A stretch of DNA of 64,000 bases from Poseidonocella pacifica (GTDB taxonomy: Bacteria; Pseudomonadota; Alphaproteobacteria; Rhodobacterales; Rhodobacteraceae): contig NZ_FOJU01000005.1 of NCBI RefSeq assembly GCF_900111875.1, positions 1 through 64,000 of the forward strand, read 5' to 3'. The translations under genes were made by a program, and so were the position numbers. Below are positions 44,446 through 52,822 of the stretch, piece after piece. How positions within the stretch are numbered: the stretch's first letter is position 1; each line of letters opens with the position of its first letter. The notes below the pieces were generated by a model. The model searched no databases and had not been told where the DNA came from. It worked only from the letters and a program-made list of their open reading frames with translations.

Positions 44446-45812
44446 CCGAGCAGAACCCGCAAACCGTGTTCGTGGCGAACCGTGGGGAAATTGCCCTGCG
44501 GATCATTCGGGCCTGTCGCCGTCTCGGCCTGCGCGTTGTTTGCGGCTTTTCCGAAGCGGATCGTAATGCACCCTATCTGGCGCTCGCTGACGCGTCGATC
44601 TGTATTGGGCCGGCTGCTGCAGCGAAGAGCTATCTCAATATTCCCGCCGTGATCGCTGCGGCCAAGCTTCTTGGCGCGGACCTTGTGCATCCGGGGTACG
44701 GCTTTCTCTCTGAGAATGCCGAATTTGCCGATGCGGTACACGGGGCGGGCATGACACTGATCGGGCCGAAAGCCGACGTGATGCGCCGCATGGGGGACAA
44801 GGTACAGGCCAAGGCCGCGATGATTGAGGCAGGTGTGCCTTGTGTGCCCGGCCCGGACAGCGTCCTGCCGCAGGATCCCGATGCCATCGCGGGCATTGCC
44901 GATGAGATTGGCTATCCGGTCATTCTGAAGGCCGCAGGCGGTGGCGGTGGTCGCGGCATGCGGATTGTCCGGGATCGTGCGTCGCTCGCCGAAGCCTATA
45001 TGCTGACCCGGCAAGAGGCCCAGAGGTTCTTCGGAAACCCCGACATCTACATGGAAAAGTTTCTGGAAAAACCGCGGCATGTGGAAATCCAGATCCTCGC
45101 CGATAGCCATGGCACCGCCCTCTGGCTGGGAGATCGGGATTGTTCGATGCAGCGGCGGCACCAGAAGCTGATCGAAGAAGCGCCCGCGCCAGGGATTGAC
45201 CGCGCCTTGATCGCAGAGATCGGGGAGCGCTGCGCGGCCTCCTGCCGGGCCATCGGCTATGTCGGTGCGGGGACGTTCGAATTCCTCTACGAAGACGGGG
45301 AGTTCTTCTTCATTGAAATGAACACCCGCATTCAGGTGGAGCATCCCGTCACCGAACTGGTCACAGGGCTTGATATCGTCGCGCTGCAGATCGATGTGGC
45401 GCGCGGGGCAAAGCTTCCACTGGCGCAGGATCAGATTATCACCACGGGCCACGCGATCGAGTGCCGGATCAACGCAGAAGATGCCGAAACATTTGCCCCA
45501 AGTCCGGGCCGGGTGACGTCCCTGCATTTGCCCGGTGGTCCCGGCATCCGGGTCGATACCCACATCGTTGCCGGCAGCGAAGTGTCCTCCAGCTACGATT
45601 CCATGATCGCAAAGGTCATAGCCTATGGCGCGAACCGCGATGAGGCTCTCTCGCGTGCGGCTACGGCGCTAGGGGAAATGCGGATCGACGGCGTGAAGTC
45701 GAATGCCGCGTTGCACAGCGAATTGCTGGCCGACCCGGGCTTTAAGGTGGGAGGCGTCTCAATCCACCATTTCGAGCACTGGCTGACTGCCAAGGAGGCG
45801 GCCAATGGCTGA
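44442..45812 (+). CDS. accC: Biotin carboxylase (AccC-like)
   Basis: A 456-residue ATP-grasp enzyme that carboxylates biotin with bicarbonate and ATP. ANRGEIALRIIRACRRLG N-terminus, HPGYGFLSENAEFA, ATP-binding KAAGGGGGRGMRIV, EKFLEKPRHVEIQI and the catalytic region FFIEMNTRIQVEHPVTE are all present. It overlaps both neighbours. Cell-essential acetyl-CoA carboxylase usually has its accBC pair elsewhere, so this looks like a dedicated second copy for the PxpBC-like enzyme. Confidence 0.93.
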   Translation: MTEQNPQTVFVANRGEIALRIIRACRRLGLRVVCGFSEADRNAPYLALADASICIGPAAAAKSYLNIPAVIAAAKLLGADLVHPGYGFLSENAEFADAVHGAGMTLIGPKADVMRRMGDKVQAKAAMIEAGVPCVPGPDSVLPQDPDAIAGIADEIGYPVILKAAGGGGGRGMRIVRDRASLAEAYMLTRQEAQRFFGNPDIYMEKFLEKPRHVEIQILADSHGTALWLGDRDCSMQRRHQKLIEEAPAPGIDRALIAEIGERCAASCRAIGYVGAGTFEFLYEDGEFFFIEMNTRIQVEHPVTELVTGLDIVALQIDVARGAKLPLAQDQIITTGHAIECRINAEDAETFAPSPGRVTSLHLPGGPGIRVDTHIVAGSEVSSSYDSMIAKVIAYGANRDEALSRAATALGEMRIDGVKSNAALHSELLADPGFKVGGVSIHHFEHWLTAKEAANG

Positions 45813-46458
45813 GACCGGACTTTTCCCGATTGGCAGCCGTTGCTTCCTGTATCAAGTCGACTGCCCCTTCGATCTGAATCACCAACGGCGGTTCTGGGCC
45901 ATGGCCGATGCGATGGCCGAAAGAGACGGCGTGGCCGAGGCCGTGCCGGGTATGACCAACCTGACCCTGCGGTTCGAAAAGGTGCCGGAAGATCTGGATG
46001 CTTTGGAGCGTGATCTCCAGAGACTTTGGGTCGAGGGACGGCAGAAGGATCTCACGGGAAAGATCCTTGAGATCGACATTACTTACGGCGGCTCTGGCGG
46101 ACCGCATCTTCGGGAAGTCTGCGATCTGACGGGGCTCAATATCGACGAGGTGATCAGCCTGCACACGGCGCCGGACTACGTCGTCTTTGCTGTGGGTAGT
46201 CACGCCGGATATTGCTACCTAGGCGGGCTCGATCCGCGACTGGAGACGCCACGGCGCAAGGTTCCGCTGCAAAGCCTTCCCGGTGGGTCACTCTCGGTTG
46301 CCGGGCTTCAGACCGGCGTTTCGGCCTCCGCCGGGCCAAGCGGGTGGAACACCATAGGTGCCGCGGATGTCAGCTTTTTTGATCCCCTATCCGTTCCCGC
46401 AGCGCTGCTCATGCCGGGCGATTCCATCCGGTTCAGGGCAGCGGAGGTCATTGCATGA
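45805..46458 (+). CDS. pxpB: 5-oxoprolinase subunit B (PxpB/KipI family)
   Basis: A 217-residue protein of the KipI/PxpB family. Family residues: YGGSGGPHLREVCDLTGLNI, VVFAVGSHAGYCYLGGLDPR, LETPRRKVPLQSLPGGSLSV and AGPSGWNTIG. With PxpC it forms the carboxyltransferase-like part of the ATP-dependent 5-oxoprolinase and resembles urea-amidolyase subunits. It overlaps AccC by eight bases and PxpC by four, so the whole set is coupled. Confidence 0.92.
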   Translation: MAETGLFPIGSRCFLYQVDCPFDLNHQRRFWAMADAMAERDGVAEAVPGMTNLTLRFEKVPEDLDALERDLQRLWVEGRQKDLTGKILEIDITYGGSGGPHLREVCDLTGLNIDEVISLHTAPDYVVFAVGSHAGYCYLGGLDPRLETPRRKVPLQSLPGGSLSVAGLQTGVSASAGPSGWNTIGAADVSFFDPLSVPAALLMPGDSIRFRAAEVIA

Positions 46459-47423
46459 TCGATGTTGTATCTCTCCCACCGCTCGCCACGGTTCAGGATC
46501 TCGGTCGTGTCGGACACTGGCGTCAGGGGCTGGGCCGCGCTGGGGCAATGGACCCGCTCGCCCACCGGGCGGCGAACTGGCTGTTGGGCAATCACGAAAA
46601 TGCCGCCACGCTGGAAATACCCCTGACGCCCGCACGGTTTGTCATTGCGCAGGACACGGTCTTTTCGATGGCGGGTGCGGCCTGTGGTGCGCGCTTGGAC
46701 GGGGTGGCTCTGCCGCGATGCTGGGCCGGGCCTGCGAAAGCAGGTCAGGAGCTTACGCTTGGCGTGATGGATGGCGGTGCGCGGGTGTACCTGGGTTTGC
46801 CGGGTGGCATCGATGTACCGATGGTGCTTGGGTCCCGCAGCACCCAACTTCGTGAAGGGTTCGGCGGGTTCGAGGGACGGGTGCTCATGCCGGGCGATCG
46901 GTTGCGCGCGGCGGCCCCCAGCCCCATCATGCCTGAAATCAGTTGCGCCTTGCCGGGGCCAAGGCCCGAGGGTTCCGATGACATCGTCCTGCGGGTTTTG
47001 CCATCAAGTGAAACCAATGAGTTTTCGGCTCAGTCACGCGATGCCTTTTTCAGCGACGCCTACAAGGTAACCCCGGCCAGCAACCGGCAAGGATACCGAC
47101 TGGACGGCCCCGTGCTTGAGCGTGACGCGACGGGTGAGCTTCGCTCCCACGGGATCGCGCCGGGCATTGTTCAGGTGCCGGGTGGCGGACAGCCCATCAT
47201 TCAACTGGCCGATTCCGCGACCATGGGCGGATATCCAAAGATCGCCTGCGTGATCGAGCCGGATCTCTGGCGGGTGGGGCAGGCGCGGCCGGGGGATACC
47301 TTGCGGTTTGAACTGATCGATACGGCAACCGCTCGCGCCGCCGAACGAGAAGAGGCCGTGACGCTCAACGCACTTCGCAGCAGCCTCGCCCATCTCGGTC
47401 ACCTTCAGAAAGTTTGGAGCTGA
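46455..47423 (+). CDS. pxpC: 5-oxoprolinase subunit C (PxpC/KipA family)
   Basis: A 322-residue biotin-dependent-carboxyltransferase-like protein. Signature pieces: LATVQDLGRVGHWRQGLGRA, GAMDPLAHRAANWLLGNHEN, VYLGLPGGIDVPMVLGSRST and GIVQVPGGGQPIIQLADSAT. PxpB and PxpC together activate and open the substrate's amide ring. The next gene begins two bases after the stop. Confidence 0.92.
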   Translation: MIDVVSLPPLATVQDLGRVGHWRQGLGRAGAMDPLAHRAANWLLGNHENAATLEIPLTPARFVIAQDTVFSMAGAACGARLDGVALPRCWAGPAKAGQELTLGVMDGGARVYLGLPGGIDVPMVLGSRSTQLREGFGGFEGRVLMPGDRLRAAAPSPIMPEISCALPGPRPEGSDDIVLRVLPSSETNEFSAQSRDAFFSDAYKVTPASNRQGYRLDGPVLERDATGELRSHGIAPGIVQVPGGGQPIIQLADSATMGGYPKIACVIEPDLWRVGQARPGDTLRFELIDTATARAAEREEAVTLNALRSSLAHLGHLQKVWS

Positions 47424-47424
47424 T

Positions 47425-47817
47425 ATGTTTAGCGAAGCTGACATGGCCCGCCTCATTGAGGTGATGCGCCAGACCGCAACCACACATCTGACAGTCGAGG
47501 GTGCGGGCGAGTACCTGAGCCTCGGCTTGCGTCCTGCTGGAAGCGCCTCGGCGCGCGCGATCAGTTCCGCGCCGGTCAAAATGATCAAGAGCTCTGCCCT
47601 TGGCGTGTTCATCCACTGCGGTGGCGACGATGGGCTGCAGAAGGTGGAGCCGGGCGCAAGGATCAGCGCGAGGCAGGTGCTTGGCTATGTCTCTCTCGAC
47701 GGCGCGCGGAACCCGGTTCGCGCATCGGAGGCTGGCGTTTTGAAAAGCAGCACTCCGGAAGAGGGGCAAATCGTCGGATACGGGGATGTTCTATTCGAGA
47801 TGGAGTGCGACGCATGA
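47425..47817 (+). CDS. Biotinyl-domain-like protein lacking the biotin lysine
   Basis: A 130-residue AccB-like protein. The C-terminal region (about 53-128) has the hammerhead pattern: SSALGVFIHCGGDDGLQKVE, a strand ARISARQVLGYVSLDG, and the closing GVLKSSTPEEGQIVGYGDVL with FEME. At the hairpin where EAMKM should stand it reads GYVSLDGARN, with no lysine, so biotin or lipoate cannot be attached in the usual way. The stop overlaps the PxpA ATG (ATGA). It may act as a structural subunit or regulator of the complex. Confidence 0.75.
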   Translation: MFSEADMARLIEVMRQTATTHLTVEGAGEYLSLGLRPAGSASARAISSAPVKMIKSSALGVFIHCGGDDGLQKVEPGARISARQVLGYVSLDGARNPVRASEAGVLKSSTPEEGQIVGYGDVLFEMECDA

Positions 47818-48575
47818 AGATCGATATCAATTCCGACATGGGTGAGGGTTTCGGCCCTTATACCTTGGCCGATGACGAAGCCCTGATGGCGCAGATCAGT
47901 TCAGCCAATGTGGCGTGCGGCTATCATGCAGGCGACCCCCTCATCATGGATCGTACCGTCAGGCTGGCGCGAGATCACGATGTCGATCTGGGGGCGCATG
48001 TCAGCTTTCCTGACCGGATGGGGTTTGGCCGGCGCAAGATGGATATGCCCCTCCCCGAGCTGGAGGCGCATGTGCTCTATCAGATCGGTGCGCTTGCCGC
48101 TTTCGCTCGCCGGGCGGATTATCGCATCACCCACATGAATCCCCACGGGGCACTGGGCAATCTTGCCAGTTCCGTCCCGGAGATTGCCGAAGCGCTTGCC
48201 CGGGCGACAATGCAGTTCGACCCAGAGATCGCTTTTCTCGTACTGCCGGGAAGCGCGCTGGAGACCGCCGCGCTGCAACGTGGGGGGAAAGTCGCGCGCT
48301 TGTTTCTCGCGGATCGGGGGTATCTGCCGAACGGGCAGCTTGCACCCCGAGGTACCTCCGGCGCTGTCATCAAGGATGAGGCGGAGGTCGTCTCCCGCGT
48401 GTTGGGCGTGTTGCAGCAGCAGACCCTGACTTGCGTGACCGGCGAAGAAATCCCGATGCCGGTGCAATCGGTTCTCGTGCATTCCGACACGCCGGGCGCG
48501 GTGCAACTGGCCCGAAGATTGAAACAGGAAATCACCGATGCAGGTGGCCAGATCGCGCCTTTGACGGCGCAATAG
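47814..48575 (+). CDS. pxpA: 5-oxoprolinase subunit A (PxpA, LamB/YcsF family)
   Basis: A 253-residue TIM-barrel-type protein. Characteristic: INSDMGEGFGPYTLADDEAL, SANVACGYHAGDPLIMDRTV, GAHVSFPDRMGFGRRKMDM, a HMNPHGAL block and FLADRGYLPNGQLAPRGTSG. PxpA completes PxpABC, which hydrolyses 5-oxo-L-proline to glutamate with ATP. The start at 47814 overlaps the previous stop by four bases. An SDR gene follows 56 bases later. Confidence 0.93.
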   Translation: MKIDINSDMGEGFGPYTLADDEALMAQISSANVACGYHAGDPLIMDRTVRLARDHDVDLGAHVSFPDRMGFGRRKMDMPLPELEAHVLYQIGALAAFARRADYRITHMNPHGALGNLASSVPEIAEALARATMQFDPEIAFLVLPGSALETAALQRGGKVARLFLADRGYLPNGQLAPRGTSGAVIKDEAEVVSRVLGVLQQQTLTCVTGEEIPMPVQSVLVHSDTPGAVQLARRLKQEITDAGGQIAPLTAQ

Positions 48576-48631
48576 AACGGGTGCGGCACAAACGCCGGCC
48601 AAATCAAAACCAAGAAAGACAGGACTTCACA

Positions 48632-49408
48632 ATGCCATTTTCCGACTACAAGACAGCTCTCGTAACCGGCGCTTCTGGCGGCATGGGACGTGGCATCGCC
48701 GAACGCCTGAGCCAGAAGGGTCTCACCGTCCACGCTTTCGCGCGCAACGCCGAAAAACTCAACGAGTTGGCGGCGGAGTTCGACAATATTGTTCCGCATG
48801 CCGTCGATGTGACTGATCTCGACGCTGTCACCAAAGAGCTCGAAGGACTTGAGATCGATGTGCTGGTGAACTGCGCCGGCGTGTCCCGGCCCGGCAGCCT
48901 TCTGCAAAGCAACGCGTTCGATATCGATGAACAGATCGACGTGAACCTGCGCGCTTGCCTGCATCTCGCTCGGTTGCTTCTGCCGGGTATGATGGAGCGC
49001 GACAACGGTCATATCCTCAACATCACGTCGATGGCTGGGCACTATGAATTCGGCGGTCACATTGCCTATCACGCCACAAAGGCGGCGATGCACACTGTCT
49101 CGCGCCAGCTTCGCGTGGATGCGTTCGGTCGCCGCGTTCGCGTGACCGAAATCAGCCCCGGCCGGGTTGAGACCGACATCTTTGCCCATGTCGAAAAGAT
49201 CAGCCCTGAAGAAGCCAAGAGAAAGTATTTCGAAGGCTTCGAGATGCCTCAGGTGTCCGACATCGCGGATGCGGTGGACTATGCGATCGGAACGCCGAAA
49301 TACGTCAATATCGGCATGATCGAAGTGCTTCCCATCATGCAGGTTCCGGGCGGTCTGCGTACCGGCAAGCGCGTTGGCGATGAGGTCATTCTCACGGGCA
49401 ACAAGTAA
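48632..49408 (+). CDS. SDR-family oxidoreductase
   Basis: A 258-residue classical SDR. Cofactor motif TGASGGMGRGIAERL, NCAG, catalytic Ser in NITSMAGHYEF and YHATKAAMHTVS; it also holds ARNAEKLNELAAEF, a pattern of NADP-dependent enzymes similar to YdfG (3-hydroxy acid dehydrogenase). It follows pxpA directly and precedes an aminotransferase, so it may oxidise a hydroxy acid made by ring opening, whose product is then transaminated. This order of steps is inference. Confidence 0.85.
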   Translation: MPFSDYKTALVTGASGGMGRGIAERLSQKGLTVHAFARNAEKLNELAAEFDNIVPHAVDVTDLDAVTKELEGLEIDVLVNCAGVSRPGSLLQSNAFDIDEQIDVNLRACLHLARLLLPGMMERDNGHILNITSMAGHYEFGGHIAYHATKAAMHTVSRQLRVDAFGRRVRVTEISPGRVETDIFAHVEKISPEEAKRKYFEGFEMPQVSDIADAVDYAIGTPKYVNIGMIEVLPIMQVPGGLRTGKRVGDEVILTGNK

Positions 49409-49502
49409 CCTGCCACAGCTTGGCAGACAAATTCGTTCTTCGGCCCGCCAGAATATTCTCGGCGGGCCGCGTACCCACTACACACGTCTCAGGGAGAAAA
49501 CC

Positions 49503-50711
49503 GTGACCAGTGAGAAACTAGCGAACCGCGTAACCTCGATCCGGGTATCCCCAAGCGTCGCGGCGGCTCAGAAAGTGCGTGACCTAAAGGCTCAAGGCCG
49601 AGAGATCCTCAACCTCACCGTCGGGGAGCCGGATTTCGATACGCCCGAAGAGATCAAGGCAGCCGGCGTCAAGGCCATCGCCGATGGTAATACCAAATAC
49701 ACGGCCGTGAACGGTACCGAGGCGCTGCGCAAAGGCGTGCAGCACGATTTCTCCACCCGTCTGGGGATCGAATGCGGGCTGGATCAAATCTGTGTCGGCG
49801 GAGGCGCGAAACAAATCCTGTTCATCGCCATGATGGCTACTGTCGAAGAGGGTATCGAGGTCATCGTGCCCGCGCCCTACTGGGTGTCCTACCCCGATAT
49901 GGTGGTCGCCAATGGGGGCACCCCGGTGATCGTTTCTTGCGGCGAGGACGTTGGGTTCAAGCTGACCCCCGACGCGCTGGAGGCCGCGATCACGCCGCGC
50001 ACCCGCTGGGTCATCCTCAACTCTCCTTCAAACCCCACCGGTGCGGCCTATACCGGCGACGAACTGCGCGCACTGGCCGAGGTTATCCGGCGGCACCCCA
50101 ATGTGCTGGTCATGTGCGACGAGATCTATGACCGCATCTGGTACGCCGATTTCAAGACCGAGAGCATCCTTGGAGTGGCCCCCGACCTGCGCGATCAGGC
50201 GCTGGTGGTGAACGGGGTTTCCAAATCCTATGCCATGACGGGTTGGCGGATCGGCTATGCGGTGGGCCCGAAGTTCCTCATCGATGCGATCAACAAGCTG
50301 CAATCGCAGATGTCATCTTGTCCCTCGTCGATCAGTCAAGCCGCGGCGGCCGCCGCACTGACCGGTCCGCAAACCAGCGTTGCGGCCACCGTTGAGGTTT
50401 ATAAGGAACGCCGCGACCGCGCCTATGCCCTGATCAATGACATCCCCGGACTAAGCTGTACCCTGCCGGACGGCGCCTTCTACCTCTATCCGAGCTGCGC
50501 AGGGGTGATCGGAAAGACCACTCCGGATGGCGCCCGCATCGAAAGCGATCTGGATTTCGTTCTGTACCTGCTGGAGCATGCCGGTGTTGCGTCGGTCCAT
50601 GGCGGTGCCTATGGGCTAGAGCCGTATTTCCGGATCTCAACGGCGACCTCGATGGATGTCATCGAGGCGGCCTGTGCAAAGATCGCCGAGGCGGTCGCCA
50701 AGCTGTCGTAA
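49503..50711 (+). CDS. Pyridoxal-phosphate aminotransferase (aspartate aminotransferase family)
   Basis: A 402-residue class I aminotransferase. LTVGEPDFDTPEEIKAAGVK substrate loop, WVILNSPSNPTG, VMCDEIYD and the PLP-lysine segment VNGVSKSYAMTGWRIGYAVG, then the C-terminal EPYFRISTATS with the carboxylate-binding arginine. GTG at 49503 has AGGGAGAAAACC upstream. It is last in the carboxylase/PxpABC operon, ahead of a terminator. Aspartate, glutamate or an alpha-amino acid released by the pathway are possible substrates. Confidence 0.9.
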   Translation: MTSEKLANRVTSIRVSPSVAAAQKVRDLKAQGREILNLTVGEPDFDTPEEIKAAGVKAIADGNTKYTAVNGTEALRKGVQHDFSTRLGIECGLDQICVGGGAKQILFIAMMATVEEGIEVIVPAPYWVSYPDMVVANGGTPVIVSCGEDVGFKLTPDALEAAITPRTRWVILNSPSNPTGAAYTGDELRALAEVIRRHPNVLVMCDEIYDRIWYADFKTESILGVAPDLRDQALVVNGVSKSYAMTGWRIGYAVGPKFLIDAINKLQSQMSSCPSSISQAAAAAALTGPQTSVAATVEVYKERRDRAYALINDIPGLSCTLPDGAFYLYPSCAGVIGKTTPDGARIESDLDFVLYLLEHAGVASVHGGAYGLEPYFRISTATSMDVIEAACAKIAEAVAKLS

Positions 50712-50742
50712 GCCCACCCTTCTAACCGTATTGCCAGATTTG

Positions 50743-50781
50743 CCGGGGACCACTTTAACAGGTGGTCCCCGGTTTTGTTTT
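50743..50781 (+). terminator. Intrinsic terminator of the carboxylase/PxpABC operon
   Basis: Perfect eleven-base arms CCGGGGACCAC and GTGGTCCCCGG around TTTAACAG, followed by TTTTGTTTT. It lies 31 bases after the aminotransferase stop. Confidence 0.9.
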
Positions 50782-50860
50782 GCTCTTGGGTCGGGGCGGG
50801 TCAAACGCAAAAAGGCGAGCCACCGGCCCGCCTTCACTTGGATGATACCAGGCATTCAGG

Positions 50861-51832
50861 TCAGTAGAGATGGCACCCGACGCAATGCCCGGCGGGGTCT
50901 GGACTGAGCACGGGCGTCTTGGAGACACAGACATCCCCGATGATGCGGTGGCACCGAGGGTGGAACGTGCACCCGCTCGGCGGCGAGAGCGGCGAGGGAA
51001 CTTCGCCCCCCAATACGATCTCGTTGCGCTTCATGCCCGGTGTGCTCGGCAGCGCCGCAGAGATGAGGGCCTCGGTATAGGGATGGCTTGGCCTGTCAAA
51101 CACGTCATCCGTCTTGCCCATCTCGACAATCGACCCGAGATACATCACCGCCACCCGGTCAGCCAGATAGCGGGTGGTGGCCAGATCATGCGCGACCAGC
51201 AGGAAGCTGACGCCATACTCCGCCTGCATGTCTTTCAGAAGATTGATGATTTGCGAGCGGATAGATACGTCGAGGCCTGAGACAGGCTCATCCAGAACCA
51301 CCAATTCCGGGCGCGAAACCATGGCGCTGGCAATCGCGATCCGCTGGCGTTGACCGCCCGAAAACTCATGGGGAAACTTCGACGCATGGGCTGGGCCCAG
51401 CCCCACGGCATCGAGCGCCTCATGCACCCGGCGGTCCACTTCGCCCGAGGTCAGGTTTTCGTTCACCACCAGAGGTTCGGCCACGAAATCTCGGATGCGG
51501 ACGCGGGGGTTGATCGAGGACCAGGGATCTTGAAACACAGCCTGCACGCGCGAGCGGTATTTCCTGAGCGCAGCCCCCTTCAGGGCATGGACGTCTTCGC
51601 CCGCGAAACGCACCGAACCGTGGGTCGGATCCTGCAGACGCAGCAAAAGCCGGGTGGTCGTGGTCTTGCCACAGCCGGATTCACCAACGAGCGCCAGTGT
51701 TTCCCCTTTGGCGATGTCGAAGTTCAGCCCGTCGACCGCACGAACCACATGGGTTCTCTTGGTCATCACCCCGGCACTGATCGTGAAGTGCTTCGACAGG
51801 TTCCGGGCTTCGAGGATCGGTGTTTCGGTCAT
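50861..51832 (-). CDS. Oligopeptide/dipeptide-type ABC ATPase (OppF/DppF-like)
   Basis: A 323-residue ATPase. Walker A is GESGCGKTTT, signature FSGGQRQRIAIASAMVSRPE, Walker B LVVLDEPVSGLD, H-loop VAHDLATTRY. The C-terminal segment (GCTFHPRCHRIIGDVCVSKT) has the cysteines of OppD/F-type ATPases, which can ligate an iron-sulfur cluster. Start ATG at 51832 overlaps the OppD-like stop by four bases. It is the last gene of a five-gene transporter operon. Confidence 0.92.
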   Translation of the reverse strand: MTETPILEARNLSKHFTISAGVMTKRTHVVRAVDGLNFDIAKGETLALVGESGCGKTTTTRLLLRLQDPTHGSVRFAGEDVHALKGAALRKYRSRVQAVFQDPWSSINPRVRIRDFVAEPLVVNENLTSGEVDRRVHEALDAVGLGPAHASKFPHEFSGGQRQRIAIASAMVSRPELVVLDEPVSGLDVSIRSQIINLLKDMQAEYGVSFLLVAHDLATTRYLADRVAVMYLGSIVEMGKTDDVFDRPSHPYTEALISAALPSTPGMKRNEIVLGGEVPSPLSPPSGCTFHPRCHRIIGDVCVSKTPVLSPDPAGHCVGCHLY

Positions 51833-52821
51833 GCTTCCACGGCCCTCCAGCAGCTTGTCGTGTGGTCGCCGGATTGATCTGCGGCAACGGTGGGTGGGGC
51901 CTCGCTGTGGCAACGCGCATCGGCGTATTGGCAACGGGGGGCAAAGGGACAGCCAACCACAATATCGGTCGGAGCGGGCGGTTGACCGGGAATGGTGGTC
52001 AGACGTTCCTTCTGGCCATGAAGGCTCGGCACCGCAGAGATGAGCGCTTCGGTATAGGGATGCGCAGGCTTGGCAAAGATCTTTGCCACTGGCCCGGATT
52101 CCACGATGCGGCCCGCATACATGACGATCACACGATGGCACAAGTTGGCCACGATCCCGAAGTCGTGGGTGATGAACAGGATCGCCATACCGGTTTCATC
52201 CTGCAACTCCTTGAGCAGGCGCAGGTATTGCGCCTGCACCGTCACATCGAGCGAGGTCGTAGGCTCATCCGCGATGATGACCTTTGGTCGGCAGGATATG
52301 GCGATTGCCCCGACGACACGTTGCCGCATGCCCCCGCTCATCTCGCCCGGGTAGGAATTGACCCGGTGTTCGGGGGCCGCGACCTTGACCCGGCGCAGCG
52401 CATCGATGGTCCGCTCTCGCAGAGTCTTGCGCCCGCCCGGGGCGTGCAGTTTCAGCGCCTCTTTGATCTGATCACCTACCGTGAAGGCGGGATTGAGCGA
52501 GGTCTGCGGATCCTGAAGGATCATCGAGATATCGGCACCGCGCACCTTGCGCATCTCCTTCTCGCTGAGCGTGAGCAATTCGCGCCCGTCGAGCTTTACG
52601 CTGCCGCCGCGGATCTTGGCCGCGTGTTTCGGGAGAAGCCGCATGAGGGACATCGCCGTCATAGACTTGCCCGACCCGGATTCACCGACGATCCCAAGCG
52701 TTTCACCGGATTTGACGGAAAAGCTATGGTCGTTGACCGGGAAGAAGCTGCCGGCCTTGGTCGTGACCTCTACTTTAAGATTTCTGACGTCCAGCAGGGC
52801 GTCCGTTTGGGAAGTGTTCAT
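51829..52821 (-). CDS. Oligopeptide/dipeptide-type ABC ATPase (OppD/DppD-like)
   Basis: A 330-residue ATPase. Walker A is GESGSGKSMTAMSLMRLLP, signature YPGEMSGGMRQRVVGAIAIS, Walker B VIIADEPTTSLD and the C-terminal VGCPFAPRCQYADARCHSEA cysteine segment. Follows the OppC-like permease by one base. It forms a heterodimer with the OppF-like ATPase. The Opp/Dpp family also carries other compounds such as nickel chelates or opines, so the substrate is open. Confidence 0.92.
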   Translation of the reverse strand: MNTSQTDALLDVRNLKVEVTTKAGSFFPVNDHSFSVKSGETLGIVGESGSGKSMTAMSLMRLLPKHAAKIRGGSVKLDGRELLTLSEKEMRKVRGADISMILQDPQTSLNPAFTVGDQIKEALKLHAPGGRKTLRERTIDALRRVKVAAPEHRVNSYPGEMSGGMRQRVVGAIAISCRPKVIIADEPTTSLDVTVQAQYLRLLKELQDETGMAILFITHDFGIVANLCHRVIVMYAGRIVESGPVAKIFAKPAHPYTEALISAVPSLHGQKERLTTIPGQPPAPTDIVVGCPFAPRCQYADARCHSEAPPTVAADQSGDHTTSCWRAVEA

Positions 52822-52822
52822 G

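Noticed and set aside
44244-45563. Minus-strand frame of about 440 codons within accC
   Set aside because: Antisense shadow; the plus strand carries all biotin carboxylase motifs.
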